DNA of 39,954 nucleotides from Ruminococcus sp. Lineage in GTDB: Bacteria; Bacillota; Clostridia; Oscillospirales; Ruminococcaceae. This document shows positions 14,522 to 22,861 of this stretch, piece after piece (the first letter of the stretch is position 1; each line of letters begins with the position of its first letter). The stretch lies in the NCBI GenBank assembly GCA_017397925.1, contig JAFQHO010000055.1, positions 1-39,954 on the forward strand, read 5' to 3'. A model generated the notes under the pieces. It saw only the letters and a list, made by a program, of their open reading frames with translations. It searched no databases and was not told where the DNA came from. Position numbers and translations under genes: made by a program.

Positions 14522-15520
14522 TTATCCCTTATCTACAAAGCCTATCTTGCGATAAACCTTGCTGAGAGTGCGCTGTGAATAGCGGAGAGCCTTTTCAGCA
14601 CCTGCTGTATAGCACTCTTTAAGGTATGCCTTATCCTGAATAAGACGAGCAAATTCATTTCTTACAGGCTCAAGGTGGTCAGCGACAGCTTCGCCTACAG
14701 CCAATTTGAAATCGCCGTAGCCCTTTCCTGCAAATTCAGCCTCTATAGCGGCAAAATCCTTACCTGTAACGCTGGAATAGATAGTCATAAGGTTATTTAT
14801 GCCGTCCTTGCCCTCGCGGTATACAACCTCCGCTTCGCTGTCTGTGACAGCACGCTTGCACTTACGGATAATTGTGTCTTTATCGTCAAGGATAAGTATG
14901 CAGGCATTGGGATTTTCATCGGATTTTGACATTTTCTTTGTAGGCTCCTGCAATGACATAACCTTTGCACCGATTTCGGCAATATAAGGCTCAGGAACAG
15001 TGAAAAAATCGCCGTAACGCTGATTGAAACGCTGTGCGATATTTCTTGCAAGCTCCAGATGCTGCTTCTGGTCAACGCCTACAGGGACCAAATCTGCATT
15101 ATAAGCGAGAATATCCGCAGCCATAAGGGAGGGATACGTAAAAAGTCCCGCATTGATATCATCAGGGTGCTTCTGGCTCTTGTCTTTGAACTGAGTCATA
15201 CGGCTCAGCTCGCCGAACTGTGTATTGCAGCAGAGAACCCAGTTAAGCTCAGCGTGAGTCTTAACATGGCTCTGAATGAAAAGTATGGACTTTTCAACAT
15301 CAATTCCGCAAGCCATAAGAAGGGCATAGGAATTAAGGGTATTCTGACGGAGCTTTACAGGGTCCTGACGGACAGTAATAGCGTGCATATCAACAACACA
15401 GTAGATACAGTTATACTGGTCCTGGAGAGGTCCCCAGTTACGTACGGCACCGATATAATTGCCAAGGGTAAAAGTACCTGTAGGCTGAATACCGCTGAAT
15501 ATAAGCTTTTTATCTTCCAT
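14522..15520 (-). CDS. trpS: Tryptophanyl-tRNA synthetase
   Basis: A 332-aa class I aminoacyl-tRNA synthetase that charges tRNA(Trp). The ATP-binding TFTLGNYIG (HIGH-type) motif is at residues 16-24 and KMSKS at 196-200. The GVDQKQHLELARNIA block is typical. Length is normal. It is last in a minus-strand group with the 171-aa unknown gene (20 bases upstream) and the aminotransferase. No T-box leader was seen directly upstream, where such a regulator would usually be. Confidence 0.97.
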   Translation of the reverse strand: MEDKKLIFSGIQPTGTFTLGNYIGAVRNWGPLQDQYNCIYCVVDMHAITVRQDPVKLRQNTLNSYALLMACGIDVEKSILFIQSHVKTHAELNWVLCCNTQFGELSRMTQFKDKSQKHPDDINAGLFTYPSLMAADILAYNADLVPVGVDQKQHLELARNIAQRFNQRYGDFFTVPEPYIAEIGAKVMSLQEPTKKMSKSDENPNACILILDDKDTIIRKCKRAVTDSEAEVVYREGKDGINNLMTIYSSVTGKDFAAIEAEFAGKGYGDFKLAVGEAVADHLEPVRNEFARLIQDKAYLKECYTAGAEKALRYSQRTLSKVYRKIGFVDKG

Positions 15521-15540
15521 TTGAGGTGAAACTCCTTAGA

Positions 15541-16056
15541 TTAGTTATTGCCCTTGCTGTTTGCAAGCTCGTCCTTAAGCTGACAGTTTCTCAGCTCATT
15601 GAGAACCTTCTGATAAAGCACATAAACTGTACGCTTTTCAGGCTGATCCTCAGGAATAACTCCGGGAGCGAATTCTGTCTTGTATACACCGCTCTTTGTG
15701 AGGAGGAATACATTGTGAACTCTGCCTCTTGGAAGGTCAAACATAGTTGTCTTTTCGCACTTAGGCAGGAGAGTATTTGAAACTGCAACGAGATTATGAG
15801 CAGCCTGAACAAGGGTTCTGTACTTCTGAGAAGCGCCTGTGTACTCGCCGCCATTATTGAAATAGAGGTTAGCAGCACCGTTGATGAAGCAAACCATAGT
15901 GGAAAGAACGTTGCCAGGCATAGGAATATCAATAACAACGCCGTAAACGTCATTCTTCTTGAAATTTCCCTTGAAGAAGTCAATAGGGAAGTTGAGAGCC
16001 TGATTTCTTGTCATCAGGTATTTCTGTGTAACGGGATATCTATCTACTGTAGCCAT
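15541..16056 (-). CDS. Hypothetical protein, 171 aa
   Basis: No family was recognised. The protein is soluble with no signal peptide or membrane segment. It begins MATVDRYPVTQKYLMTRNQA, has a mixed beta-like middle (VYGVVIDIPMPGNVLSTMV) and ends in a charged helical tail. The start follows GAAAGGA. It lies between the aminotransferase gene (47 bases upstream) and trpS (20 bases downstream), consistent with co-transcription. That context does not define a function. Confidence 0.8.
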   Translation of the reverse strand: MATVDRYPVTQKYLMTRNQALNFPIDFFKGNFKKNDVYGVVIDIPMPGNVLSTMVCFINGAANLYFNNGGEYTGASQKYRTLVQAAHNLVAVSNTLLPKCEKTTMFDLPRGRVHNVFLLTKSGVYKTEFAPGVIPEDQPEKRTVYVLYQKVLNELRNCQLKDELANSKGNN

Positions 16057-16103
16057 AATATATATTTCCTTTCAAATTTGTTTTTTATTCTCTTTATGAG
16101 GTT

Positions 16104-17297
16104 TTAGTCAAGAATATCTCTTGTCATTCCTGCAAGCTTTTCCATACCCTCCATAATCTGTTCGTTTGTGGGAGTGGAGTAGTTAAGGCGGAATGAGTGG
16201 CTTACATCGTTTTCGGAAATGCTGAATGAATTTCCCGGAACGATAGCAACCTTGTAATCCTGAACAGCCTTTGTGCAGAAAGCGTTCATATCGCAGTCAT
16301 CGGGGAGTGTACACCAGATGAACAGACCGCCCTCAGGCTTTACATAGCTGATTTTCTTTGAAAATCCGTTATCTATGTAGCTGCACATAAGCTCGCTCTT
16401 TTTGCGGTATATCTCACGAAGCTTATTGAAATGCGCCTCACGGTCAACAGTTGTCATAAAGCGGTGAGAAATAACCTGTGCCCAAATATTTGAGTGAACG
16501 TCTGAAACCTGCTTACATACAACGATTTTCTGAATAATCGGAGCAGGTGCGGAAACAAATCCGGTTCTGAAGCCCGATGAAATGAGCTTGGAGAATGTAG
16601 AGGAGTAAATAACACGTCCCTCAGTATCAAGACTCTTGATTGAGGGGATATTTTCTCCTGCAAATCGGAGTTCACCATAGGGGTCATCCTCTAAGATGAT
16701 GAAATCATAGCGGCAGGCAAGTTCATACACAGCCTTGCGCTTTTCGAAAGACATAGTACGTCCTGTTGGATTCTGGAAATTGGGGATAAGGTAGAGGATT
16801 TTCACATTAGGCTGAGTTTTCAGCGCGTCCTCAAGCTTTTCCAGATTGATGCCGTCGTCGTCCATATCAATTCCCACAAGATTTACATTGTAGGAACGGA
16901 AAGCATTGAGAGAGCCTATAAAGCTTGGAGATTCGCAGAGGAGGGTATCACCCTCATTGAGAAGCACCTTACAGGAAAGCTCATTAGCCTGCTGTCCGCC
17001 CGATGTAATAATGAGGTCGTCAAATTCCTTATGGAAGCAATTCTTCTCAGTCATCCACTCTTTGAGGAACTCACGGAGTGGAGTATAACCCTCAGTGATA
17101 TTATACTGGAGAGCGAGAACAGGCTCGTCACGAAGCAACTCAGCGGAAAGCTCAGCAATACGCTCAGACGGGAATGCCTCAGGAGCAGGATTGCCTGCCG
17201 CAAAGGAAATTACTCCGGGTACGGAAGTGAATTTAAGAATTTCTCTGATAGCCGAAGCCTTCAATCCGCTTACCTTATCGGAAAATTTATATTCCAT
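16104..17297 (-). CDS. PLP-dependent aminotransferase, class I/II
   Basis: A 397-aa fold-type I aminotransferase. The PLP-binding Lys is Lys237 in SSTFSKLISSGFRTGF, with the SFAAGNPAPEAFP start, LYLIPNFQNPTGRTMS and EDDPYGELRF motifs. The pattern is closest to the broad-specificity group that includes 2-aminoadipate/LysN-type and aromatic aminotransferases, and the substrate is not determined. The start follows AAAGGACG. Its promoter and a tandem direct repeat lie in the divergent region before the YabM-like gene. Confidence 0.9.
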   Translation of the reverse strand: MEYKFSDKVSGLKASAIREILKFTSVPGVISFAAGNPAPEAFPSERIAELSAELLRDEPVLALQYNITEGYTPLREFLKEWMTEKNCFHKEFDDLIITSGGQQANELSCKVLLNEGDTLLCESPSFIGSLNAFRSYNVNLVGIDMDDDGINLEKLEDALKTQPNVKILYLIPNFQNPTGRTMSFEKRKAVYELACRYDFIILEDDPYGELRFAGENIPSIKSLDTEGRVIYSSTFSKLISSGFRTGFVSAPAPIIQKIVVCKQVSDVHSNIWAQVISHRFMTTVDREAHFNKLREIYRKKSELMCSYIDNGFSKKISYVKPEGGLFIWCTLPDDCDMNAFCTKAVQDYKVAIVPGNSFSISENDVSHSFRLNYSTPTNEQIMEGMEKLAGMTRDILD

Positions 17298-17320
17298 TGG
17301 GTATCGTCCTTTCTTAGAAA

Positions 17321-17343
17321 TTGTAATATTAGTTGTAATATTA
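17321..17343. promoter_or_regulatory. Tandem 11-bp direct repeat, possible operator
   Basis: TTGTAATATTA occurs twice with one base between (17321-17331 and 17333-17343). It lies downstream of the aminotransferase promoter, within its leader. The spacing of about one helical turn suits binding of a regulator to one face of the DNA. Confidence 0.45.
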
Positions 17344-17390
17344 TCAAAAATTGTAGTGAATACACAGATAAGCAGTATATTCTACCTTAT

Positions 17391-17419
17391 ATTATAACAC
17401 ATAATTTTGATTTCTGCAA
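17391..17419 (-). promoter_or_regulatory. Promoter of the aminotransferase operon
   Basis: On the minus strand: TTGCAG (17414-17419), a 17-base spacer and TATAAT (17391-17396), giving a leader of about 90 bases. Confidence 0.75.
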
Positions 17420-17469
17420 CATATATTTTAGAAAAAATGCAAAAATTTTCATCAGGAGTGCGTTGACTA

Positions 17470-19074
17470 TTGAAAAAACAGAACTTTATAAAAGGCTCAG
17501 TAATACTTATGCTGTCCGCGGCGGCGGCAAAAGTCCTTGGTGCAGTCTTTAAAATCCCCCTTACAAATTTGCTGGGCGGCGTTGGAATGAGCTATTTCAG
17601 CTGTGCGTACAGCATATTTCTTCCCGTATATGCCTTTTCGGTAACAGGACTTTCCACAGCAGTTGCGGCAATGACGGCAAAAAGCTCGGCGCTGGGTATG
17701 TATGAAAACATCCGCAGAATAAGGCGTACAGCGCTGATTTTATTTTCTCTTGTGGGGATTGCGGGAAGTCTGCTGATTTTTCTTCTTGCCAGACCGTTCA
17801 GCCTTATATCCTCAGGAAGCGGCGAAGCCGCACTTGCAGTAGCAATGATAGCTCCCTCAGTATTTTTCGGTTGTATTACAGCCGTTGAAAGGGGATATTA
17901 CGAGGGTATGGGCAATATGTACCCTACGGCATTTTCACAGGTAGCAGAGGGTATCATCAGAGTGGGAGCAGGTCTGCTGTTCTGCGGATATGTCAACAGC
18001 CACGGCACAGAGCTTATGCAGTATTTCCCGTATATTACCGATGTAAGGGCATTGGCGGCAGCGGCAGGAATAGCAGGAGTAACTTTGTCGTCATTTGGCG
18101 GAGTATTATTTCTTGCAGTGATAAATATTTTTTCTGGCAAAAAGAAAATATCGGGGGAAGTTCACGTCGCACCGCATAAGGAAATTGCAGGCGAACTGAT
18201 AAAAACGGCTTTTCCCATAGGTGCAGGCTCGGTTGTAACAAATCTGACCGCGATAGTGGATATGGCGACAATTATAGGCTGTATCGGCATTTTCGGTTAT
18301 AGGGGAACAGTTCCCTGCGGAGTAGCAGAAGCGGATATACCGCGGTTTGTCTATGGTTCGTTTACAGGAATTGCTCTGACGGTGTTCAATCTAATTCCCT
18401 CGGTGACAAATATGCTTGGGAAGGGCGTATTGCCCTGTATAGCGTCAGCCTGGGCGGCAGGTGATAAGGATGAGCTTCGTCGAGGCACGTCACAGGCGAT
18501 GCTTACAGCGGCAGTAATAGCTGTCCCCTCAGCCGTGGGAATAGGCGTGCTATCGCCGCAGATACTTCGTATACTCTTTGCAAGGCAGAGCGACGAAGCA
18601 GAGCTGTGTATCAGCGCATTGCGGTGGCTTATGCCGGGAATGGTATGTCTTTGTATGTCATTCCCTGTTTTTGCAATGCTGCAGGGTATAGGCAAATCCT
18701 CATCGCCGCTGAAAATAATGCTTGTGGGAACAGCAGTGAAAACAGCAGGAAATGCGGCATTTATCCCTTTTATGGGCATAGACGGAGCCTCTCTGTCCAC
18801 AACCCTATGCTATGCTGTAATACTTGGCTTATCCCTGTATACCTACCTTAAAGCGGCAGATATATCCGTATCACCTGCCCAATTTTTTGCAGTTGGATAT
18901 GCAGGAGTATTATGCGGAGCCGCAGCATATCTGGGAGCAGATATATGCAGCAGAACAGCAGGTGATATTTCCTCGGCAATAGCAGCAACAGCAGCAGGAG
19001 GGGCAGTATATCTCCTTTCGTTGTATCTGCTTTCGGTCAAGGTAAAAAGGCAGCAGAAAACCGCCTGTATATAG
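17470..19074 (+). CDS. MOP-superfamily flippase, YabM/SpoVB-like
   Basis: A 534-aa multipass protein with about 14 hydrophobic segments, in the polysaccharide/lipid flippase group (SpoVB, YabM, MurJ-related). It begins KGSVILMLSAAAAKVLGAVFKIPL, a common start for this family, and would move a lipid-linked saccharide across the membrane. Translation starts at TTG 17470, 11 bases after AGGAG. In B. subtilis yabM precedes yabN (mazG) and yabO. Here the homologues lie within 5 kb but on the other strand, so the old cluster looks rearranged. Lipid II or another substrate is possible. Confidence 0.85.
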   Translation: MKKQNFIKGSVILMLSAAAAKVLGAVFKIPLTNLLGGVGMSYFSCAYSIFLPVYAFSVTGLSTAVAAMTAKSSALGMYENIRRIRRTALILFSLVGIAGSLLIFLLARPFSLISSGSGEAALAVAMIAPSVFFGCITAVERGYYEGMGNMYPTAFSQVAEGIIRVGAGLLFCGYVNSHGTELMQYFPYITDVRALAAAAGIAGVTLSSFGGVLFLAVINIFSGKKKISGEVHVAPHKEIAGELIKTAFPIGAGSVVTNLTAIVDMATIIGCIGIFGYRGTVPCGVAEADIPRFVYGSFTGIALTVFNLIPSVTNMLGKGVLPCIASAWAAGDKDELRRGTSQAMLTAAVIAVPSAVGIGVLSPQILRILFARQSDEAELCISALRWLMPGMVCLCMSFPVFAMLQGIGKSSSPLKIMLVGTAVKTAGNAAFIPFMGIDGASLSTTLCYAVILGLSLYTYLKAADISVSPAQFFAVGYAGVLCGAAAYLGADICSRTAGDISSAIAATAAGGAVYLLSLYLLSVKVKRQQKTACI

Positions 19075-19081
19075 CAGGCGG
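19057..19081. terminator. Bidirectional terminator overlapping the flippase stop codon
   Basis: CCGCCTG pairs with CAGGCGG around a 7-base loop that contains the flippase TAG stop. On the minus strand it is followed by TTTT, so it terminates the TraX-family gene best. Confidence 0.8.
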
Positions 19082-19087
19082 CAATAA

Positions 19088-19849
19088 TCATGAAGTAATT
19101 TTAAACACAGCGAAAATAATGAGATAGTGCAGAGGGTAGAAGATATAGAAAAACCATTTTGAAAACAGCGGATATTTTCCTTTTTTGCCGTTGGAAAGCA
19201 CAGTAACGCAGAAATATCCGAATAGAAGAACAGCTGTATTGAATGCTGCCGATACCCATATCCTGACACTTGAAAAATCGGTAAGAACCGCTTCTGTTAT
19301 CTGCATAGCCGCAGAAACGGCAGTATATGAAATGAACCGTGCCTTCGGGCGATCGCGGAAAATATGTACAAACAGAATTAACAGCACACCGTTAATCATC
19401 CAATCAGACATAATGAGTACAGTAGCAGCGACGCAAAGGAAAATCAGCATTATTTTCTGCCATTTTTTCATACTGCTTTCCCATATGATAATAGCCAGCA
19501 GCCCGAAAAACAGCGTAAAAATGGCATTTGAAGTCCGCCATCCGTTTATAGGCTGAAATACAATCCAATTCGGGATAAGCGTGATACAGGCGAAAACAAA
19601 CAGTCTCAGAGCATATTTTTTCCTGTCACGAGTATATTTATAGCCGTCAGCAACGGAAAAGAACATAACAGAAGGGCATATGAGAGCAAGACTGCTTATA
19701 AAGCTTTGCCATAGTGGGATATCTGTTAATTCTCCGCCGCGTAAAAGTGTAAGCCATGCAAAAAGATGCCCCCAGAACATCAGAATAATAGCGGTAAATT
19801 TCAGAGAATCGCGATTGAATATTTTCAATTTTTCTTTTTGCAGATTCAT
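19088..19849 (-). CDS. TraX-family membrane protein
   Basis: A 253-aa protein with about eight hydrophobic segments. The layout fits the TraX family: RDSLKFTAIILMFWGHLF near the start, FFSVADGYKYTRDRKKYALRL, NAIFTLFFGLLAI, and the C-terminal FYIFYPLHYLIIF. TraX was named for acetylation of F pilin, and chromosomal Firmicute members are thought to be acyltransferase-like proteins of unknown substrate. No conjugation genes are nearby. It stands alone between a lipoprotein gene and the convergent flippase. Confidence 0.85.
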   Translation of the reverse strand: MNLQKEKLKIFNRDSLKFTAIILMFWGHLFAWLTLLRGGELTDIPLWQSFISSLALICPSVMFFSVADGYKYTRDRKKYALRLFVFACITLIPNWIVFQPINGWRTSNAIFTLFFGLLAIIIWESSMKKWQKIMLIFLCVAATVLIMSDWMINGVLLILFVHIFRDRPKARFISYTAVSAAMQITEAVLTDFSSVRIWVSAAFNTAVLLFGYFCVTVLSNGKKGKYPLFSKWFFYIFYPLHYLIIFAVFKITS

Positions 19850-19895
19850 AAAATATCTCCATTCGGGAAGCAGGATTTTTCATCGATAAATGCAA

Positions 19896-19914
19896 GGGCG
19901 GATATTATCCGCCC
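19896..19914. repeat. Intergenic palindrome GGGCGGATA-type
   Basis: GGGCGGATATTATCCGCCC forms a 9-bp stem with one central base. It is nearly the same sequence as the palindrome at 20974-20992, so it belongs to a dispersed intergenic repeat family. It lies downstream of the lipoprotein gene and may also terminate it. Confidence 0.8.
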
Positions 19915-19937
19915 CGAAATGCATATAAAACGAGTTA

Positions 19938-20507
19938 TCAGCTGAGCTTCACAATATTCTCAGCAGTAACATCAACCTTGATAACGCTTTCCTTATCGGT
20001 AAGAACATCCTGAGTTGGGAAGAAGCATACCTGGAAGTTATTTTTGTCGGGAGGAACGATGAAACCACCGATAATTCCCGATAATTCACCATTTGCGGTA
20101 AGCTTGAACGGATTTGGAGTATAATTGTCCATATTATTCTGACCGTAAAGCTGAGTTCTTACGTCGAAATGAGCCTCCTCGCCGTCGGGATAGAGGATAT
20201 AGAAGTTGTTGAGGATATTAAGCTCGTACTCCTTATCAGTGTTATTAGTGATAACAACATCAAGGTAGAGATATCTGTTGCCTTCTTCGTCGGTTTTACC
20301 CGAGTCAATAACTTTGTTGAGCTTAAAACCGGTTTCGTTACTTTCTTTTTCCTCAGCGATATCGGCAACGACCTCGTTTTTAGCGATACCCTCCTGCTTG
20401 TTGAGAGAAACGGAAGATGAGCTTTCTTTTCCATTTGAACAGCCGGAGAAAGGCACAGCAGCAATAACAGCCGCGAGGATAAGGGGTATAATTCTATATT
20501 TTTTCAT
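19938..20507 (-). CDS. Lipoprotein with DUF4352-like domain
   Basis: A 189-aa secreted lipoprotein. The signal peptide ends at PFSGC, where Cys would be acylated. A Ser-rich spacer then leads to a beta-rich domain with YLYLDVVITNNTDKEYELNI, GEEAHFDVRTQLYG and a conserved-looking GGFIVPPDKNNFQVCFFP. This resembles the DUF4352/telokin-like immunoglobulin fold of Firmicute surface lipoproteins; function is unknown. The ATG at 20507 was chosen because GGAGGA lies 7 bases before it. The TTG further upstream is part of that ribosome site. Confidence 0.82.
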   Translation of the reverse strand: MKKYRIIPLILAAVIAAVPFSGCSNGKESSSSVSLNKQEGIAKNEVVADIAEEKESNETGFKLNKVIDSGKTDEEGNRYLYLDVVITNNTDKEYELNILNNFYILYPDGEEAHFDVRTQLYGQNNMDNYTPNPFKLTANGELSGIIGGFIVPPDKNNFQVCFFPTQDVLTDKESVIKVDVTAENIVKLS

Positions 20508-20560
20508 GTTATTTTCCTCCAATAAAATGCGCGGTAAATCCGCACTATATTTCTGAGTAT

Positions 20561-20590
20561 ATTATAACACAGCGGAGGCTTTGTTGTCAA
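20561..20590 (-). promoter_or_regulatory. Promoter of the DUF4352-like lipoprotein gene
   Basis: On the minus strand: TTGACA (20585-20590), an 18-base spacer and TATAAT (20561-20566). Confidence 0.78.
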
Positions 20591-20642
20591 GGAAATTCAC
20601 ATAATTTATGGTGAATAATAAGCCGATACTAACAAAAAACAC

Positions 20643-20671
20643 TTGCATTTTTGATTTTATTATGTTAAAAT
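20643..20671 (+). promoter_or_regulatory. Promoter of the ferredoxin gene
   Basis: TTGCAT (20643-20648), a 17-base spacer and TAAAAT (20666-20671), about 50 bases before the start codon. Confidence 0.72.
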
Positions 20672-20719
20672 AGAATCAGAAGGATTATATCCTAATATTT
20701 TTATGGAGGTACATACACT

Positions 20720-20890
20720 ATGGCATATGTAATTTCTGATGAGTGCGTAGGCTGCGGAGCTTGCGAGGCTGAGTGCCCTGTAAGCGCTATTTCTGAGAGC
20801 GATGGAAAGTACGTTATCGATGCTGATACATGCGTAGATTGTGGTGCTTGTGCAGGTGCTTGCCCTGTTGGCGCTCCTAACGCTCAGTAA
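20720..20890 (+). CDS. 2[4Fe-4S] ferredoxin, clostridial type
   Basis: A 56-aa protein, too short for many gene callers but clear. It has two CxxCxxCxxxCP motifs: Cys9-12-15-19 and Cys38-41-44-48, related by internal duplication. Each motif supplies three ligands to one cluster and one to the other. Such ferredoxins carry low-potential electrons between pyruvate:ferredoxin oxidoreductase, hydrogenase and Rnf-type partners in fermenting anaerobes. The start follows GGAGG with suitable spacing. The gene has its own promoter and terminator, so it is monocistronic and probably abundant. Confidence 0.97.
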   Translation: MAYVISDECVGCGACEAECPVSAISESDGKYVIDADTCVDCGACAGACPVGAPNAQ

Positions 20891-20905
20891 TTAACACGCA
20901 TATCG

Positions 20906-20931
20906 AAAGGCTGTCCAAGGACAGCCTTTTT
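20906..20931 (+). terminator. Terminator of the ferredoxin gene
   Basis: An 11-bp perfect stem (AAAGGCTGTCC with GGACAGCCTTT) with a 2-base turn and a T run. Confidence 0.93.
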
Positions 20932-20969
20932 CTTATGCAGAAATTCTGATTTGATTGTCTTATGCATTT

Positions 20970-21048
20970 GTAGGGGCGGATATCATCCGCCCAAAATCTC
21001 GGAACGAAATTTGATTTTTTACACGGGCGCACAGGAACGCGCCCCTAC
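20970..21048. repeat. Compound palindromic intergenic repeat
   Basis: An outer inverted repeat GTAGGGGC (20970-20977) with GCCCCTAC (21041-21048) encloses two hairpins. One is GGGCGGAT/ATCCGCCC (20974-20992) and the other is GGGCGC/GCGCCC (21025-21044). The first hairpin nearly equals the palindrome at 19896-19914. No reading frame of note is present. This looks like a dispersed non-coding repeat (REP/MITE-like). Confidence 0.8.
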
Positions 21049-21070
21049 TTAACAATATAAAATGATATTT

Positions 21071-21102
21071 TGTAGGGGGCGCCGAAGGCACCATCTCCTA
21101 CA
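21071..21102. repeat. Short palindromic repeat related to 20970-21048
   Basis: TGTAGG (21071-21076) pairs with CCTACA (21097-21102) around an inner GGCGCC/GGCACC near-palindrome. It starts with the same TGTAGGGG core as the neighbouring compound repeat and may be a degenerate copy. Confidence 0.6.
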
Positions 21103-21427
21103 TAAAACAAAATAATATAACATAATCAACAAAAATATATAACAACAAATTCTGTACTACATCAACAAAATCTCTTGTTGATAATTATCTAAAACAGAGA
21201 AAATAAAAATTATTTTTCAATAATCAACCATTTATGGTTGAAAAAAGGCCGATTTTTGCCCTATAGTGAGAGGGTATGATGAAAACATCAGTGACATCAT
21301 TGAAAAAACTCTCTGAAAAAAGGTGTTTCTCAAAAATAAAAACTATACAGTCAATGCCAAAAAGCTTGACATTATGTATCAGGAAATAGTATAATAAGAA
21401 GTGACGTATTTTTTAAGGAGTATGCAG
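21103..21427 (+). other. AT-rich leader region before the second solute-binding protein gene
   Basis: No convincing gene is present. The region holds two simple hairpins: ATCAACAA/TTGTTGAT (21161-21182) and TCAACCA/TGGTTGA (21224-21241). It also holds an imperfect structure around 21267-21313 (ATGATG with CATCAT, GAGAG with CTCTC) and the promoter at 21366-21395. A 37-codon frame at 21276-21389 was judged not real. Confidence 0.55.
21366..21395 (+). promoter_or_regulatory. Promoter of the second solute-binding protein operon
   Basis: TTGACA (21366-21371), an 18-base spacer and TATAAT (21390-21395), 32 bases before the start codon. Confidence 0.8.
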
Positions 21428-22840
21428 ATGAATTACATAAAGAAAATATTTTCGGGAATTGCAGCAGCTTCAATTATGATGAGCTGTGCCGTGTCCTGTG
21501 AAAATAAAGACGAAAAAAAGACGGAAAAACCTGCAGAGGAGCAGTATATCCCTACGGAGCCGCCTACGGAATCTCCCGAAGACAGAGCGAAAAACCGCAC
21601 AATAACATGGCTTTCCGATTTCAGCCTTGATGATCAGAATGGCGGCGAAAGTCCTGTGGCATTGAAGCTTTTTCGCGAATATTACGGCGGAGATATAAAC
21701 TATGTGCCGGTAACTGCTGAGGAAAAATACACGACTTTCGAGTATTTTCTCAACTGCGGCGACCCTATAGATATGTTCCCATATGATGAAACCATTATGC
21801 CGCAGATTGTTGCAAAGGGACTTTTTGACCCCCTCGACCCCTATTTCGACGTTCTTGGCGTAGATGAAGGTTTGTGGGACGATATGGAAAACGTCATAGA
21901 CAAGTTTGAATATAACGGAAGCCATTATGTTATGCCCTATGATGTGTCAAATCCTCAGCTTATTATGTACAGCCGTAAGCTTGTTAAAAAAGAAAAGCTG
22001 GACGACCCCTATGAGCTTTATCAGAAAGGCGAATGGGATTGGGACGCAATGATGGATATGATGAGCAAATTCGTTTCAAGTCCCGATGCAGAGGGCAAAC
22101 GATACGGTATAGCAGGAGAGTTTGGCGAGGCTATGCTGACATCCTCGGGCAGCACCGTGGTGAAATACGAAAACGGCGAATTTTCCAATAATATCAAGGA
22201 TAAGGGTATAGCGTCAGCTGAGAAGCTTATGAAGAAAATAGCCGATGAGGGACTGTATAATACTAATTGGTACGAGTTTTATCCCAACGATAACTCAACC
22301 CTGTTTTATGCTATGGGCGACTGGGCTATGGGTATGACTAACGCTAAAAATGCCAAAAAAGATATTATGGTTGTGCCATTCCCGAAAAATCCCGATTCAC
22401 AGGAGCACTATATCGACTGTGATTACAATGCCCGAATGCTGGTCAGAGGGTCACAGAATGCCGAGGCTGTTGCGGCTTATATCAAGTGCGAGAGAGTTGC
22501 GGCACAGGAAGAAGCGTATAAACAGCTTGAAAAATCAAGCCTAAGCGTCAAGGAAAAGGACGCTTACGGCAAATGGAAGCCCTTTGTTACAGAGGAGCAG
22601 TATGACGCAATACAGAGCTATCTTGAAGATGCAAAGAAAACGCCATATTTTGATTTCAGTTATGGTATGAGCGATAAGATGTATGGCACAGGTGATTTCA
22701 CCTACAATTCAAGAGGAGTTATAAATAACCTGACACACTCATTTTTAAAGGGCGAGAATGCCGTTGAAAAATGGGAACAGATGAGAGATGATATGACAGA
22801 AAAAGTAGATGAGGAAATAAAAAGATTTAACGGTCAGTAG
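21428..22840 (+). CDS. Second extracellular solute-binding lipoprotein
   Basis: A 470-aa lipoprotein, paralogous to that at 10514. The N-terminal signal contains two candidate lipobox cysteines (MMSC and AVSC), followed by a Glu/Lys/Pro-rich spacer. The body has NRTITWLSDFS, the GEWDWDAMMDMM block matching GEWTWDAFHDML of the paralogue, and VVPFPKNPDSQEHY matching VPMPKDPESDD. The ATG at 21428 is chosen because AAGGAG lies 7 bases before it; starts further upstream are too close to or before that site. No permease or ATPase is adjacent. A large membrane protein gene follows after 21 bases, so the pair may act together. The ligand is unknown. Confidence 0.84.
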   Translation: MNYIKKIFSGIAAASIMMSCAVSCENKDEKKTEKPAEEQYIPTEPPTESPEDRAKNRTITWLSDFSLDDQNGGESPVALKLFREYYGGDINYVPVTAEEKYTTFEYFLNCGDPIDMFPYDETIMPQIVAKGLFDPLDPYFDVLGVDEGLWDDMENVIDKFEYNGSHYVMPYDVSNPQLIMYSRKLVKKEKLDDPYELYQKGEWDWDAMMDMMSKFVSSPDAEGKRYGIAGEFGEAMLTSSGSTVVKYENGEFSNNIKDKGIASAEKLMKKIADEGLYNTNWYEFYPNDNSTLFYAMGDWAMGMTNAKNAKKDIMVVPFPKNPDSQEHYIDCDYNARMLVRGSQNAEAVAAYIKCERVAAQEEAYKQLEKSSLSVKEKDAYGKWKPFVTEEQYDAIQSYLEDAKKTPYFDFSYGMSDKMYGTGDFTYNSRGVINNLTHSFLKGENAVEKWEQMRDDMTEKVDEEIKRFNGQ

Positions 22841-22861
22841 TGCCGTTGAAAGGATTATATT

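Noticed and set aside
15521-15760. Possible T-box leader controlling trpS
   Set aside because: The upstream DNA is coding sequence of the 171-aa gene, and no T-box consensus was seen.
21276-21389. 37-codon frame MMKTSVTSLKK before the second solute-binding protein gene
   Set aside because: It has only a weak purine-rich site upstream, its end overlaps the TTGACA/TATAAT promoter, and it shows no recognisable features.
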